Positions 25,960-36,144 of a DNA stretch of 64,000 nt are shown one piece after another (positions within the stretch are counted from its first letter, which is position 1; each line of letters opens with the position of its first letter). Source of the stretch: Novosphingobium aquimarinum (lineage in GTDB: Bacteria; Pseudomonadota; Alphaproteobacteria; Sphingomonadales; Sphingomonadaceae). Under the pieces are notes generated by a model. The model was not told the DNA's origin, ran no database searches, and saw nothing but the letters and a program-made list of their open reading frames with translations. The DNA lies in contig NZ_WRPO01000014.1 in the NCBI RefSeq assembly GCF_009746585.1, forward strand, positions 35,558 through 99,557. The letters run 5' to 3'. A program made the translations under genes and the position numbers.

Positions 25960-26895
25960 ATGCGTGCATTCGTGTTTCCAGGGCAAGGCAGCCAGAAGAT
26001 CGGCATGGGCGCGGAACTGGCCGAAGCGAGCGCAGTGGCGCGCGAAGTGTTCGAGGAAGTCGACGACGTGCTTGGCCAGCACCTCTCGAAGATTATGCGC
26101 GAAGGGCCCGACGATCAGCTGATGCTCACCGAGAATGCGCAACCGGCGATCATGGCGAACGCGATCGCCTGCCTGCGCGTGCTCGAGAAAGAGGGCGGCA
26201 TCTCGATTGCCGACAAGTGCGATTTCGTCGCGGGCCATTCGCTCGGCGAATACACCGCGCTGTGCGCGGTCGGGGCCTTCAGCCTGGCGGACACGGCGCG
26301 GCTCTTGAAGCTGCGCGGCCAATCGATGCAGGCCGCGGTGCCGGTCGGCGTCGGCGCGATGGCGGCGCTGCTGGGCGCGGACATCGAGAAGGCCACCGCG
26401 CTGGCCGAAGCGGCGGCACAAGGCGAGGTCTGTTCAGTCGCGAACGACAACGATCCCACGCAAGTCGTGCTCTCGGGTCACCGCGAGGCGATCGAGCGGG
26501 CGATCGGCATGGTCAAGGAGCACGGCATCAAGCGCGGTGTGGCGCTGCCGGTTTCGGCCCCGTTCCATTGCGAGCTGATGCGGCCCGCCGCCGATGCCAT
26601 GGCCGAGGCACTGGAAGCGACGCCCGCCCGCGCGCTTCACTTGCCGCTGTTCGCCAACGTCACCGCGGCGATGGTCACTGACCCCGCAGACGTCACGCGG
26701 CTGCTGGTTGAGCAGGTCACGGGCCGCGTGCGCTGGCGCGAGAGCGCGATCGCCATGCGCGAGGCGGGCGTCGAGCGTTTCGTCGAGTTCGGCGGCAAAG
26801 TCGTCGGCCCGATGATCAAGCGCAGCGCGGGCGAAGTGGATGTCGCTTCGGTGGCGACGATCGCCGAAATCGAGGAACTGGCCAAGGCCCTCTGA
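25960..26895 (+). CDS. fabD: Malonyl-CoA:ACP transacylase
   Basis: 311 aa. It starts MRAFVFPGQGSQKIGMG, has the catalytic serine in VAGHSLGEYTAL, the active-site His in PVSAPFHCELM and a Gln in ENAQPAIMAN. It loads malonyl onto acyl carrier protein for fatty-acid chain extension. A ribosome site AAGGAAG is upstream. fabG follows after 44 bases, the usual fab order; acpP would be expected further on but dnaN comes instead. Confidence 0.97.
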   Translation: MRAFVFPGQGSQKIGMGAELAEASAVAREVFEEVDDVLGQHLSKIMREGPDDQLMLTENAQPAIMANAIACLRVLEKEGGISIADKCDFVAGHSLGEYTALCAVGAFSLADTARLLKLRGQSMQAAVPVGVGAMAALLGADIEKATALAEAAAQGEVCSVANDNDPTQVVLSGHREAIERAIGMVKEHGIKRGVALPVSAPFHCELMRPAADAMAEALEATPARALHLPLFANVTAAMVTDPADVTRLLVEQVTGRVRWRESAIAMREAGVERFVEFGGKVVGPMIKRSAGEVDVASVATIAEIEELAKAL

Positions 26896-26939
26896 TCGCG
26901 GCTAGAGAGCCGCCCCTAATCAGTGAGAGAGGAAAGACG

Positions 26940-27704
26940 ATGTTCGATCTGCACGGAATGACGGCGCTGGTAACCGGCGCTTCGGGCGGGATCGGCTCGT
27001 CGATCGCGCGCGCGCTGGCGGCGCAAGGGGCACGGCTCGCGGTTTCGGGCTCCAACCAGGCCAAGCTGCGCGCCTTTCGCGACGAGCTCGACGAGCATTC
27101 GCCGCAGCATGTCCAGGAAGTCGATCACGTCGCCATCGCATGCGATTTGTCGAACGAGGACGAGGTCGAAAAGCTCGTCCCCGCCGCGATCGATTCGCTC
27201 GGCAAGATCGACATCCTCGTCAACAATGCCGGCATCACCCGCGACAATCTGGCGATGCGGATGAAGGACGAGGAATGGGACGCGGTGATTCGCGTAAACC
27301 TCGAATCCGCGTTCCGGCTGATGCGCGCGGCGACCAAGCCGATGATGAAGGCCCGCTTCGGCCGCATCGTCAACGTGACTTCGGTGGTCGGCACCACCGG
27401 CAATCCGGGGCAGGCGAATTACTGTGCGGCCAAGGGCGGCATCACTGCCATGTCGAAGAGCCTGGCGCAGGAACTGGCGACGCGCGGGATCACGGTGAAC
27501 TGCGTCGCGCCCGGCTTCATCCGCACCGCGATGACCGACGTCCTGCCCGATGCGCAGAAGGAGGCGCTCAACGCGCGCATCCCGATGGGTCGCATGGGCG
27601 AGGGCGACGAGATCGCCTCGGCGGTGGTCTATCTTGCCTCGAAAGAGGCGGGCTACGTCACGGGGCAGACGATCCACGTCAACGGCGGGATGGTCATGAT
27701 CTGA
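26940..27704 (+). CDS. fabG: 3-oxoacyl-ACP reductase
   Basis: 254 aa SDR. TGASGGIGSSIA is the NADPH site, NNAGITRDNLAMRM and YCAAKGGITAMSK (catalytic YxxxK) follow, and the end GYVTGQTIHVNGGM is FabG-typical. It reduces beta-ketoacyl-ACP in each cycle of fatty-acid synthesis. GAGAGGAAA lies upstream of ATG 26940. It is co-directional with fabD. Confidence 0.95.
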   Translation: MFDLHGMTALVTGASGGIGSSIARALAAQGARLAVSGSNQAKLRAFRDELDEHSPQHVQEVDHVAIACDLSNEDEVEKLVPAAIDSLGKIDILVNNAGITRDNLAMRMKDEEWDAVIRVNLESAFRLMRAATKPMMKARFGRIVNVTSVVGTTGNPGQANYCAAKGGITAMSKSLAQELATRGITVNCVAPGFIRTAMTDVLPDAQKEALNARIPMGRMGEGDEIASAVVYLASKEAGYVTGQTIHVNGGMVMI

Positions 27705-27877
27705 GCTGCCGGGGCCGGGGCATCGCGCGACCGTGGAAAACTCGCGTTATGTGCCTCCCTTATCCCCGGATTTCGGCGCTTTGCCGGACTCTTCACTTGC
27801 CGGGGGGCTTCGCAACGCTAGAGAAGATGGTCCGTCGTTGACGACCCATTTGGCCGACAAGGGGACCAGAGGCTAAC

Positions 27878-28996
27878 ATGAAGGCCACAATCGAACGTTC
27901 CACCCTGCTGCGTTGCCTTTCCCACGTGCAGTCCGTCGTCGAGCGCCGCAACACCATCCCGATCCTCTCGAACGTTTTGATCGAGGCGGCTTCGGGTGGC
28001 GCGCTCAAAATCATGGCGACCGACCTCGATCTGCAGGTGATCGAGACGCTGTCTGCCGTCACGGTCGAGACGCCCGGCGCGATCACCGTTTCGGCGCACT
28101 TGCTGTTCGACATCGCGCGCAAGCTGCCCGAGGGTAGCCAGGTCAGCCTGGATGCGTCCGAGAATCGGATGCTGGTGAAGGCGGGGCGCAGCCGCTTCCA
28201 GCTGCCGACGCTGCCGCGCGACGACTTCCCGATGATCGCCGAGGGCGACTTGCCGACCAGCTTCGAGGTCCCGGCGGCCACTCTGGCGCAGCTCATCGAC
28301 CGCACGCGCTTCGCGATCTCGACCGAAGAGACGCGCTACTACCTCAACGGCATTTTCCTCCACGTCACCGATGACGAACTGAAGGCTGCGGCCACCGACG
28401 GCCACCGGCTCGCGCGCTTCACGATCAAGAAGCCCGAGGGTGCCGACGGCATGCCCGACGTGATCGTGCCGCGCAAATGCGTTGCCGAGCTGCGCAAGCT
28501 ACTGGAAGAAACGCTGGACACCTCGGTGCTGGTCGATCTTTCCGCGACCAAGATCCGCTTCACGCTCGGCGGGGCCAATGGCGTCGTTCTCACCAGCAAG
28601 CTGATCGATGGGACATTCCCCGATTACACCCGAGTGATTCCAACGGGTAATGACAAGCTCCTCAGGCTCGATCCCAAGACGTTCTACGCCGGCGTGGATC
28701 GCGTCGCGACGATCGCCACCGAGAAGACCCGCGCGGTCAAGATGGCGGTCGAAGCGGACAAGGTGACGCTTTCGGTGACCTCGCCGGACAACGGCACGGC
28801 CGCCGAGGAAATCGCGGCCGACTACCGCGCCGACGGTCTCGAGATCGGCTTCAACGCCAACTACCTCAAGGACATCCTCAACCAGATCGAGGGCGAAAGC
28901 GTCGAACTGCATCTCGCCGACGCGGGCGCGCCGACTCTGATCCGTCAGAACGAAAAGAGCGAAGCGCTCTACGTCCTGATGCCGATGCGGGTCTGA
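27878..28996 (+). CDS. dnaN: DNA polymerase III beta subunit (sliding clamp)
   Basis: 372 aa. MKATIERSTLLRCLSHVQSV VERRNTIPIL, the ATDGHRLARF motif and the end MPMRV are clamp signatures. Three repeated domains form the ring dimer. It is not next to dnaA, recF or gyrB, so it is away from the classical origin cluster. The 173 bases upstream contain no convincing DnaA boxes. Confidence 0.97.
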   Translation: MKATIERSTLLRCLSHVQSVVERRNTIPILSNVLIEAASGGALKIMATDLDLQVIETLSAVTVETPGAITVSAHLLFDIARKLPEGSQVSLDASENRMLVKAGRSRFQLPTLPRDDFPMIAEGDLPTSFEVPAATLAQLIDRTRFAISTEETRYYLNGIFLHVTDDELKAAATDGHRLARFTIKKPEGADGMPDVIVPRKCVAELRKLLEETLDTSVLVDLSATKIRFTLGGANGVVLTSKLIDGTFPDYTRVIPTGNDKLLRLDPKTFYAGVDRVATIATEKTRAVKMAVEADKVTLSVTSPDNGTAAEEIAADYRADGLEIGFNANYLKDILNQIEGESVELHLADAGAPTLIRQNEKSEALYVLMPMRV

Positions 28997-29040
28997 CGGC
29001 GGTAGGCTACCGAGACCTTCGGGGATTCCATCCGCCCCTG

Positions 29041-29126
29041 TCGTCATCCCGGACTCGATCCGGGATCCCGCTCGCTTTGCGCAACAGCCGATCAGCGGGA
29101 CCCCCGATCAAATCCGGGGTGACGAG
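29041..29126. repeat. Long imperfect REP-type inverted repeat
   Basis: TCGTCATCCCGGA (29041-29053) opens and TCCGGGGTGACGA (to 29126) closes an imperfect palindrome. A second nested layer pairs GATCCGGGATCCCGCT with AGCGGGACCCCCGATC. It lies between the dnaN stop and the convergent end of the ferredoxin reductase gene. The left core matches the shorter palindrome at 10571-10595. Probably a non-autonomous palindromic repeat; transcription termination for both genes is possible. Confidence 0.72.
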
Positions 29127-29176
29127 TGAGGTCTGGGGGGAGACGACCGCGCAGGTACCGCGCGCGGGCAGGCGTG

Positions 29177-30484
29177 CTACTCCCGCCCCAGCGCCCCGAT
29201 CATGTGATCGACGTGCACGAACTTCTCCCGCGGTGAGCCGGTGCGGGCGTTGGCGATTTCGGCTTCGTCGATCCGCTGCCAGTCGGTGAATTTCACAAAG
29301 TCGATGCCGCGTTCGGCCGCGATCGTTTCGAAGCCTGCGCGTCCGGGCTTGACGGCGCCCTCGGCGATGTCCTCGGCGACCTTTTCGATGATCGAAAACC
29401 CGTCGGGGCGGTTGGTGCCGATGGTTCCGGTCGGGCCCCGCCGCGCCCAGCCGACGCAATAGAGGCCGGGCGCGATGCGCCCTTCGTCATTGGCGAAGCG
29501 GCCGTTCTTTTCGTCATAAGGGACGTCGGGGATCGGCGAGGTCTGGTAGCCGATGCACGTCACGAGCAGCCCGGCGGCGATCCGGTAGGTTTCCCCGGTT
29601 CCGACTGCGCGGCCATTCTCCAGTCGTGTGCGCTCGACTTCGACCGCTTCGACACGGCCATCCTGCCCGAGGATCGCGACGGGTGAAGCAAAGAAGTCGA
29701 ACTCGATTTCGATCCCTTTTTCGGGGCAGGAGGCCGCTTCTGCGAAAGCGCGCAGATGCATTACCGATTTGCGCACGCCGGGTTCGAGCGCCTGATCCTC
29801 GTCCACCGGGGGCAGGTCGGCGGGATCGACGCGCGGGCAAGCGCGTGAAAGCTGGCCGAGTTCGCCCAGCTCCTTGGGGGTCATCGCGATCTGATGCGGG
29901 CCACGCCGGCCCAGAATGACGATGCGGCGCACCGCCGAGCCTTGCAATGCCGTGAGTGCATGGGCCACGATATCGCTTCCCGCGAGCTCGTCCTGTGACT
30001 TGGCGAGAATGCGTGCCACGTCGAGCGCGACATTGCCGTTGCCGATGATCACCGCGGTGTCGTGCGAAAGCGCGGGATCGAGCCCAGCGAAATTGGGGTG
30101 CCCGTTGTACCAGCCGACGAAGGCGGCGCTGCCGAAGACGTTGCCGAGGTCCTCTCCGGCAAGCCCGAGCTGGCGATCGCTTGGGGCACCGGTGGCCAGA
30201 ATGACGGCGTCGTAAAGGTCGCGCAATTCGCCCACGGTTACGTCGCTACCGACCGTGACGTTTCCGATAAACCGCACGTTTTCCGCCTTCGCGGTCGCTT
30301 CATAGCGGCGAGATACGCCTTTGATCGACTGATGATCGGGCGCGACGCCGCTGCGAATCAGGCCGAATGGAACGGGCAGCGAATCGAAGATGTCGACATG
30401 GACGTCCTCGCCCCACAGCTTCACGGCCGCTTCCGCCGTGTAGTAGCCCGCCGGGCCCGAACCCACGATCGCTATCTGCCTCAC
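29177..30484 (-). CDS. Ferredoxin-NADP+ reductase, adrenodoxin-reductase/FprA type
   Basis: 435 aa. The N-terminal FAD motif is IAIVGSGPAGYYTAE, followed by LPVPFGLIRSGVAPDH and the NADP motif VIIGNGNVALDVARIL. CVGWARRGPTGTIGTNRPDG is the signature of this family. It passes electrons between NADPH and ferredoxin-type partners such as P450 systems or Fe-S assembly. No ferredoxin gene is adjacent. Convergent with dnaN. Confidence 0.93.
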   Translation of the reverse strand: MRQIAIVGSGPAGYYTAEAAVKLWGEDVHVDIFDSLPVPFGLIRSGVAPDHQSIKGVSRRYEATAKAENVRFIGNVTVGSDVTVGELRDLYDAVILATGAPSDRQLGLAGEDLGNVFGSAAFVGWYNGHPNFAGLDPALSHDTAVIIGNGNVALDVARILAKSQDELAGSDIVAHALTALQGSAVRRIVILGRRGPHQIAMTPKELGELGQLSRACPRVDPADLPPVDEDQALEPGVRKSVMHLRAFAEAASCPEKGIEIEFDFFASPVAILGQDGRVEAVEVERTRLENGRAVGTGETYRIAAGLLVTCIGYQTSPIPDVPYDEKNGRFANDEGRIAPGLYCVGWARRGPTGTIGTNRPDGFSIIEKVAEDIAEGAVKPGRAGFETIAAERGIDFVKFTDWQRIDEAEIANARTGSPREKFVHVDHMIGALGRE

Positions 30485-30620
30485 TTATGCGCCACTCCTG
30501 CTGTTCTTGGCTGCGCAGGCAAGCATGTCCGGGCCCTTCGTCGCAAGGAAAAAGCGCGGCTAGGCCCGAGCCAGCCGAAGCTTTTGCGCAAGAGCCATAA
30601 GATCCTGGAGTCATTTGAAA

Positions 30621-33368
30621 ATGGGGGGTTTAACCAATTCTCAAGCGAGTGGGCCCCATGGGAACTCGATGCCACACAGGGGTAATTTCGGAGGGGCGGC
30701 ACGCAGTATTTCGGCTGCACCCGCTGGCGTGCCCAAGTCTCGGACGGCATCCCCCGAAATCAGCGTGCCCAAGAGTCGGTTCAACTTGGCCTGGACCCGG
30801 TACGACGCGCCCAGTGATCCGCTGCATTTCTTCGTGGCGCCGGCGTGGGTGTTCATGGCGCCGTGCCTTCTCGTCGTCGTGCTGGTGATGGCGGCAGTGT
30901 CCTTGTCCTTGCCGAGCATTCTGTCCGGACTCGCCTTGCTGCTGGCGATCGCTCTTTGCGCCGCGACGCCCTTGCTCGTTCGCCTCGAACAAGCGTTCGC
31001 TGCGGACAGCTGGCAGCGCTATCCCGTGATGCTGGTAAGCATTGTCTTGCCGATGGCGATGCTCGGTTTCGCGACGGTCCGATGGGCGGGGCGAGTCGAA
31101 AGCCTCGAATGGGATCTGACGGTGCCTTTGCTGGCGATCATCGTGATGTTCGCGAACGCCTTGCTCAACGGACGGATGGTTTCGATCCTAGGGGTGTCGC
31201 TTGGCATCTGGGGTGGCGGTTCGATCGTCGCGGGTTCGCTGCCGGGGATCGTCCTCCTTTTCGCAGCGGCAATCACTTACGTGCAGATCGCGGTAATGCA
31301 CGCCCGCTCCAGTTCAGCGGAGGCACTTCGCCGGGCCTCGCAGAACAGGGAGCATCGTCGCGCCGAGGAACTGCTGTCCGAATACGAAAGCACTGGCCAA
31401 GGATGGTTCTGGGAAACCGACCGGCGCGGTCAACTCACGTATATCACTCCTAGGATCGCCAGCTTGCTGGGGTGCGCCCCTGCCGACCTCGAAGGGCGCC
31501 CGTTCACGGATCTGTTCGAACTGAAGACAGCCGAGCAGGAGAGCGAACGAACTCTCGTGTTCCATCTTTCCACGCGCTCATCCTTCCAGGATCTGCAGGC
31601 CAAGGCTGCGACCGGCGAAAGCGAAGAACGCTGGTGGTCGATAACCGGCCGGCCCATGCACGATCAGTTCAAAAATTTCCTCGGGTTTCGCGGTTCGGGT
31701 ACGGACCTGACCGAGCACCGCCGTTCGCAACGACATGTCACGCAGCTGGCGCGCTTCGATTCGCTGACCAAACTCGCCAACCGGTTTCAGATGTCCGAGT
31801 GGCTCGAGAAGATAATGAACGCACCGCGCGCCGAGAATCGTTCATGCGCCGTGTTCCTGCTCGATCTCGACCGCTTCAAGCAAGTCAACGATACGATGGG
31901 TCACCCTGCCGGCGACGCTCTGCTCAAGCAGGTTGCCGATCGTCTGCGAACCACGGTGGGGGACAGCGGGCGTGTCGGCCGCCTGGGTGGCGACGAATTC
32001 CAGGTCATCCTTCCCGGCCATCTCCCGCGCGACGACATCGCCAATCTTGCCAGACGCATTATCGAAACGCTGTCGCAGCCCTATTCGATCGAAGGCAGCC
32101 GCGTCAGTATCGGCGCCTCCATCGGCATCGCCCTGTGCCCGGATGACGGTAGCAAGTCCGACGCGATCATCCGCAATGCCGATCTCGCGCTCTATGCCGC
32201 GAAGGACGGTGGGCGCGGTCGTCATCACTTCTACGCCGAGGATCTGCACAGCGACGCGCAAGAGCGCCAGCAGCTCGAACAGGAGCTTCGCGATGCGATC
32301 GCCAACGGCGATCTCGAACTGCACTATCAGCCGCAAGTGCGAGTCACGACCGAGAAAATTACCGGTTTCGAAGCGCTGCTGCGCTGGAACCGGCCCGGCC
32401 ACGGCTATCTCTCGCCCGCGAAATTCATTCCTGTCGCTGAGGACGCCGGGCTGATCTCGGCAATCGGCGAATGGGCGATCCGCACGGCGTGCCAGGATGC
32501 GGTGCGGTGGCCGCAGGACGTTCGCGTGGCGGTCAACGTGTCGACCCTGCAGTTCGCCAACCCGGCGCTTCCGGCCGTCGTCACCAATGCCATCGCGGCA
32601 GCGGGGATTCAGCCCTCGCGGATCGAACTCGAGATTACCGAGAGCGTGTTCCTCAATGACGACAAGGCGACCGAGGCGATGTTCGCGGCGCTCAAGGGTA
32701 TCGGCGTTCGCCTCGCGCTCGATGATTTTGGGACTGGCTACTCCTCGCTCGGCTATCTCAAGAAGGCGCCGTTCGACAAGATCAAGATCGACCAGAGCTT
32801 CGTGCGCGGTGCGACGATCGACGGAAGCCGCAACGGCGCGATCATTTCCGCGATCGTAAGCCTGGCCGAAGCGCTGGGGATGGAGACCACGGCAGAAGGT
32901 GTCGAGACGCTCGACGAGCTCGATCTCGTCCGCATGCTCGGGTGCAGCCATGTTCAGGGCTACATCTACGAAAAGGCCCTGACCGCGCAGAACGCGACCG
33001 AACGGCTCGCTTCGGGCTTCACCGCGGTGGCGCGGGGGCCCCGCTCGGCACGGCCGCCGCGTCAGACGATGCTGCGCAAGGTGGTCCTGTCCTACGGCGA
33101 TCATCGCTACAACGGGACCATTCGCAACGTATCGCAGACCGGGGCGATGATCGAGGGGCTGTGGAACGTGCCGGAAGGCACCACCTTCGCGATTCAGCTC
33201 TCGGAAGGCTACCAGGTGACTGCGACGGCGAAGTGGTGCAAGGAGGATCGCATGGGCATGGAGTTCGCCGTGCCGCTCGAACTCGACGAGACCGGGGCAG
33301 TCAGCTTCCTGCCTCCGGGCGCCAGGCGGACGAGACCCGAAGCCACGCTGCTGCGCAAGGCTGGCTGA
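30621..33368 (+). CDS. Membrane PAS-GGDEF-EAL-PilZ cyclic-di-GMP protein
   Basis: 915 aa. Five or so membrane helices (about residues 70-225) precede a PAS domain (GWFWETDRRGQLTYITPRIA, about 260), a GGDEF domain with intact RLGGDEF (about 455), an EAL domain with intact GFEALLRW (about 583) and a PilZ domain (NVSQTGAMIEG, about 835, with an upstream R-rich loop). It could both make and degrade c-di-GMP and sense it through PilZ. ATG 30621 lies ten bases after GGAG; TTG 30615 is the alternative. Confidence 0.92.
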   Translation: MGGLTNSQASGPHGNSMPHRGNFGGAARSISAAPAGVPKSRTASPEISVPKSRFNLAWTRYDAPSDPLHFFVAPAWVFMAPCLLVVVLVMAAVSLSLPSILSGLALLLAIALCAATPLLVRLEQAFAADSWQRYPVMLVSIVLPMAMLGFATVRWAGRVESLEWDLTVPLLAIIVMFANALLNGRMVSILGVSLGIWGGGSIVAGSLPGIVLLFAAAITYVQIAVMHARSSSAEALRRASQNREHRRAEELLSEYESTGQGWFWETDRRGQLTYITPRIASLLGCAPADLEGRPFTDLFELKTAEQESERTLVFHLSTRSSFQDLQAKAATGESEERWWSITGRPMHDQFKNFLGFRGSGTDLTEHRRSQRHVTQLARFDSLTKLANRFQMSEWLEKIMNAPRAENRSCAVFLLDLDRFKQVNDTMGHPAGDALLKQVADRLRTTVGDSGRVGRLGGDEFQVILPGHLPRDDIANLARRIIETLSQPYSIEGSRVSIGASIGIALCPDDGSKSDAIIRNADLALYAAKDGGRGRHHFYAEDLHSDAQERQQLEQELRDAIANGDLELHYQPQVRVTTEKITGFEALLRWNRPGHGYLSPAKFIPVAEDAGLISAIGEWAIRTACQDAVRWPQDVRVAVNVSTLQFANPALPAVVTNAIAAAGIQPSRIELEITESVFLNDDKATEAMFAALKGIGVRLALDDFGTGYSSLGYLKKAPFDKIKIDQSFVRGATIDGSRNGAIISAIVSLAEALGMETTAEGVETLDELDLVRMLGCSHVQGYIYEKALTAQNATERLASGFTAVARGPRSARPPRQTMLRKVVLSYGDHRYNGTIRNVSQTGAMIEGLWNVPEGTTFAIQLSEGYQVTATAKWCKEDRMGMEFAVPLELDETGAVSFLPPGARRTRPEATLLRKAG

Positions 33369-33399
33369 CAGGGTGCGAAAGCACTGCTAACGGCGGCGG

Positions 33400-35217
33400 A
33401 TGACTGATCTTTCGCTCATCCGCAACTTTTCCATTATCGCCCACATCGACCATGGCAAATCCACGCTCGCCGACCGCCTGATCCAGGCCACCGGCGGGCT
33501 GACCGACCGCGAGATGTCCGCGCAAGTCCTTGATAACATGGACATCGAAAAAGAGCGCGGGATCACCATCAAGGCGCAGACGGTGCGCCTCAATTACACC
33601 GCCAAGGACGGGCTCACTTACGAGCTCAACCTCATGGACACCCCCGGCCACGTCGACTTCGCCTACGAGGTCTCCCGCAGCCTCGCCGCCTGCGAAGGCG
33701 CGCTGCTCGTCGTCGACGCCGCGCAAGGGGTCGAGGCGCAGACGCTCGCCAACGTCTACCAGTCTATCGAGCACGACCACGAGATCGTCCCCGTCATCAA
33801 CAAGATCGATCTCCCCGCCGCCGAACCCGAAAAGGTCAAGGCCGAGATCGAGGACATCATCGGCATCGACGCCAGCGAAGCCGTGCTCGCCAGCGCCAAG
33901 TCGGGCATCGGCATCGAGGAGATCCTCGAACAGATCGTCGCCAAGATCCCCGCCCCGCAGGGCAGCCGCGATAAGCCGCTCAAAGCCATGCTGGTCGATT
34001 CCTGGTACGACCCCTACCTCGGCGTCGTCATCCTCGTGCGAGTGATGGACGGCGTCCTCAAGAAGGGCCTCCAGGTCCGCTTCATGCAGGGCGATACCGA
34101 CCACCTGGTCGACCGCGTCGGCTGCATGACCCCCAAGCGCATCGACTTGCCCGAGATCGGCCCCGGCGAGATCGGCTTCATCACCGCGCAGATCAAGGAA
34201 GTCGAGCAGGCCAAAGTCGGCGACACCATCACCACGGTGAAAGGCGGCGCCAGCGAGGCGCTGCCCGGCTACAAGGAAGTGCAGCCGGTGGTATTCTGCG
34301 GCCTGTTCCCGGTCGACGCGGCGGACTTCGAGAAGTTGCGCGAATCGATCGGCAAGCTGCGCCTCAACGACGCCAGCTTCTCGTTCGAGGCTGAAAGCAG
34401 CGCCGCCCTCGGCTTCGGCTTTCGCTGCGGCTTCCTCGGCCTGCTCCACCTCGAGATCATCCAGGAACGCCTCACCCGCGAGTACGACCTCGACCTCATC
34501 ACCACCGCGCCCAGCGTCGTCTACCGCATCCAGCTCAACAAGAGCCGCACCGACGACGCCCGCGAGATCCTGCTCCACAACCCGGCCGACTATCCCGATC
34601 CCAGCCGCATCGCCCAGATCGACGAGCCGTGGATCAAGGCGACCATCTACACCCCCGACGAATACCTCGGCTCGATCCTCAAGCTGTGCCAGGACCGGCG
34701 CGGCGTGCAGCGCGATCTCACGTACGTCGGCGGCCGCGCCCAGGCGGTCTACGAACTGCCGCTCAACGAAGTGGTGTTCGACTTCTACGATCGCCTCAAG
34801 TCGATCAGCCGAGGCTATGCCTCCTTCGACTACGAACAGATCGGCCTGCGCGAAGGCGACCTCGTCAAGATGAGCATCCTCGTCAACAACGAGCCGGTCG
34901 ACGCGCTCTCGATGATCGTCCACCGCTCGGTCGCCGAAAGCCGCGGCCGACACATGTGCGAGCGCCTCAAGGACCTCATCCCCAAGCACCTCTTCAAGAT
35001 CCCGATCCAGGCCGCGATCGGCGGCAAGGTCGTCGCCCGCGAGACGATCAGCGCCATGCGCAAGGACGTGACCGCCAAGTGCTACGGCGGCGACATCTCC
35101 CGCAAGAAGAAGCTCCTCGAAAAGCAGAAGAAGGGCAAGGCGAAGATGCGCGAGTACGGGAATGTGAGCATCCCGCAGGAGGCGTTTATCGCCGCGCTGC
35201 GTATGGGGGAGGAGTAA
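33400..35217 (+). CDS. lepA: Elongation factor 4
   Basis: 605 aa GTPase. [16 protein letters not shown] (P-loop), MDTPGHVDF (G3), NKIDLP (G4) and the long C-terminal LepA domain ending [12 protein letters not shown] are all present. LepA acts on stalled or misfolded ribosomal complexes and in 30S assembly. The start ATG 33400 gives [19 protein letters not shown], the family start. It is the last conserved gene before an accessory island. Confidence 0.97.
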   Translation: MTDLSLIRNFSIIAHIDHGKSTLADRLIQATGGLTDREMSAQVLDNMDIEKERGITIKAQTVRLNYTAKDGLTYELNLMDTPGHVDFAYEVSRSLAACEGALLVVDAAQGVEAQTLANVYQSIEHDHEIVPVINKIDLPAAEPEKVKAEIEDIIGIDASEAVLASAKSGIGIEEILEQIVAKIPAPQGSRDKPLKAMLVDSWYDPYLGVVILVRVMDGVLKKGLQVRFMQGDTDHLVDRVGCMTPKRIDLPEIGPGEIGFITAQIKEVEQAKVGDTITTVKGGASEALPGYKEVQPVVFCGLFPVDAADFEKLRESIGKLRLNDASFSFEAESSAALGFGFRCGFLGLLHLEIIQERLTREYDLDLITTAPSVVYRIQLNKSRTDDAREILLHNPADYPDPSRIAQIDEPWIKATIYTPDEYLGSILKLCQDRRGVQRDLTYVGGRAQAVYELPLNEVVFDFYDRLKSISRGYASFDYEQIGLREGDLVKMSILVNNEPVDALSMIVHRSVAESRGRHMCERLKDLIPKHLFKIPIQAAIGGKVVARETISAMRKDVTAKCYGGDISRKKKLLEKQKKGKAKMREYGNVSIPQEAFIAALRMGEE

Positions 35218-35293
35218 GCACGACCGCAGCTGCTTTGTCGAAAATCGTGCAGTAAGCGACGACTAGGCCATCGGTCATGAGCACGGGGACAGT

Positions 35294-35527
35294 ATGACCA
35301 TGCCGACGATTTCCGATGCTATTCTGCAAAATTGCCGATCGACCTGGCTGAAGGTCGCACGGGTCCTCCGGACTACGCACGAAGACTTGGGGCTTCCAGA
35401 CGACGACGCAGCTTTTAATTCCATAGCGCTGGAACTGGAAAAGCTGGTCGAAGCGGGTACCCTAGAAGCCGCTGGCGAGCTCTCGAAATGGCGGGAAAGC
35501 GAAGTTCGGATCGCTGCCACCAAATAA
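35294..35527 (+). CDS. Small protein, DUF3658-like
   Basis: 77 aa. WLKVARVLRTTHEDLGLPDD through ELEKLVEAGTLEAAGELSKW then RESEVRIA resembles the DUF3658 domain (W.KVARV ... LV..G.LE..G....R.SEVRL), often found as the tail of larger DUF1835 proteins. Here it stands alone. The assignment is from memory of the pattern. Function unknown. It is the first gene of the 35.3-37.8 kb accessory stretch. Confidence 0.6.
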   Translation: MTMPTISDAILQNCRSTWLKVARVLRTTHEDLGLPDDDAAFNSIALELEKLVEAGTLEAAGELSKWRESEVRIAATK

Positions 35528-35543
35528 TCGTAGTTCAGAGCAG

Positions 35544-35585
35544 ACAGGAAATGCGAGGGCCATCGCCCTCGCGCTCCCGGAAATG
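35544..35585 (+). repeat. Island palindromic repeat, copy 1
   Basis: ACAGGAAATGCGAGGGCCAT... with hairpin GCGAGGG-CCATCG-CCCTCGC, then GCTCCCGGAAATG. Copies 2 (36145-36188, degenerate) and 3 (37776-37819, reversed) share the order ATGCGAGGG - loop - CCCTCGCGCTCCCGG. It lies between the DUF3658-like gene and the 83-aa gene. Confidence 0.75.
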
Positions 35586-35609
35586 GGCGCTTGCTGCTAG
35601 GATGGCACC

Positions 35610-35861
35610 ATGGCCACCACTCGATACTTCGACGAACAGGTTCTGCGTAAGCGGCCCTACCTGTCTGTCGAGCTATGCCGCGCCGTCCTCGCCGCGCCGA
35701 TCCGCCGCGAAATGCAAGACGACGGCCGCATCCGCCACTGGGGCCGCATCACCTTGCCAGACGAGCCCGCGACGCGCATCTTGCGCGTCGTAACCCTCGA
35801 AGACGGCGAGACGATCCACAACGCCTTCCTCGACCGGGGATTTCGCGAGGACACGCCATGA
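35610..35861 (+). CDS. Small protein, possible DUF4258-like, paired with DUF2283
   Basis: 83 aa: LSVELCRAVLAAPIRREMQD and RHWGRITLPDEP, then RILRVVTLEDGETIHNAFLD. The helix-plus-four-strand pattern, with a final thr/his-rich strand, resembles DUF4258, a small fold sometimes compared with RelE toxins. The stop overlaps the DUF2283 start (ATGA). Such small coupled pairs recur in bacterial accessory DNA; a toxin-antitoxin role is only a hypothesis. Confidence 0.7.
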   Translation: MATTRYFDEQVLRKRPYLSVELCRAVLAAPIRREMQDDGRIRHWGRITLPDEPATRILRVVTLEDGETIHNAFLDRGFREDTP

Positions 35862-36073
35862 AGCTGCACTACTATCCCGAAACCGACAGCCTCTATATCG
35901 AGTTGCGCGATGCGGCATCTGCCGAGACCCGCGAGATTGCGGATGGCGTGAATGCGGATTTCGGCGAGGACGGGAATATCGTGGGGCTTGATATCGATGG
36001 GGCTTCGGGGAAGCTTGATCTTGGGTCGCTTGAGACCGTCGCGCTGCCATTTGGTTCGCTAAGGGCGGCTTAA
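35858..36073 (+). CDS. DUF2283 family protein
   Basis: 71 aa. MKLHYYPETDSLYIELRDAA, REIADGVNADFGEDGNIVGL and DIDGASGKLDL match DUF2283 (Y....D.LYI......A....E...GV..D....G.IVG.DI..AS). The family is a small beta-rich protein of unknown role, commonly found beside DUF4258-like genes. It overlaps the upstream 83-aa gene by four bases. Confidence 0.85.
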   Translation: MKLHYYPETDSLYIELRDAASAETREIADGVNADFGEDGNIVGLDIDGASGKLDLGSLETVALPFGSLRAA

Positions 36074-36144
36074 GCAGGAACTATGCCGGGCTCAGAGCCG
36101 GTACGCAGCTGCGCAATGTTTCTGGCAAGGAGAACAGTAAAAAG

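Noticed and set aside
27705..27877. DnaA boxes or replication origin near dnaN
   Set aside because: No TTATCCACA-like box with fewer than two mismatches was seen, and dnaA/recF/gyrB are absent.
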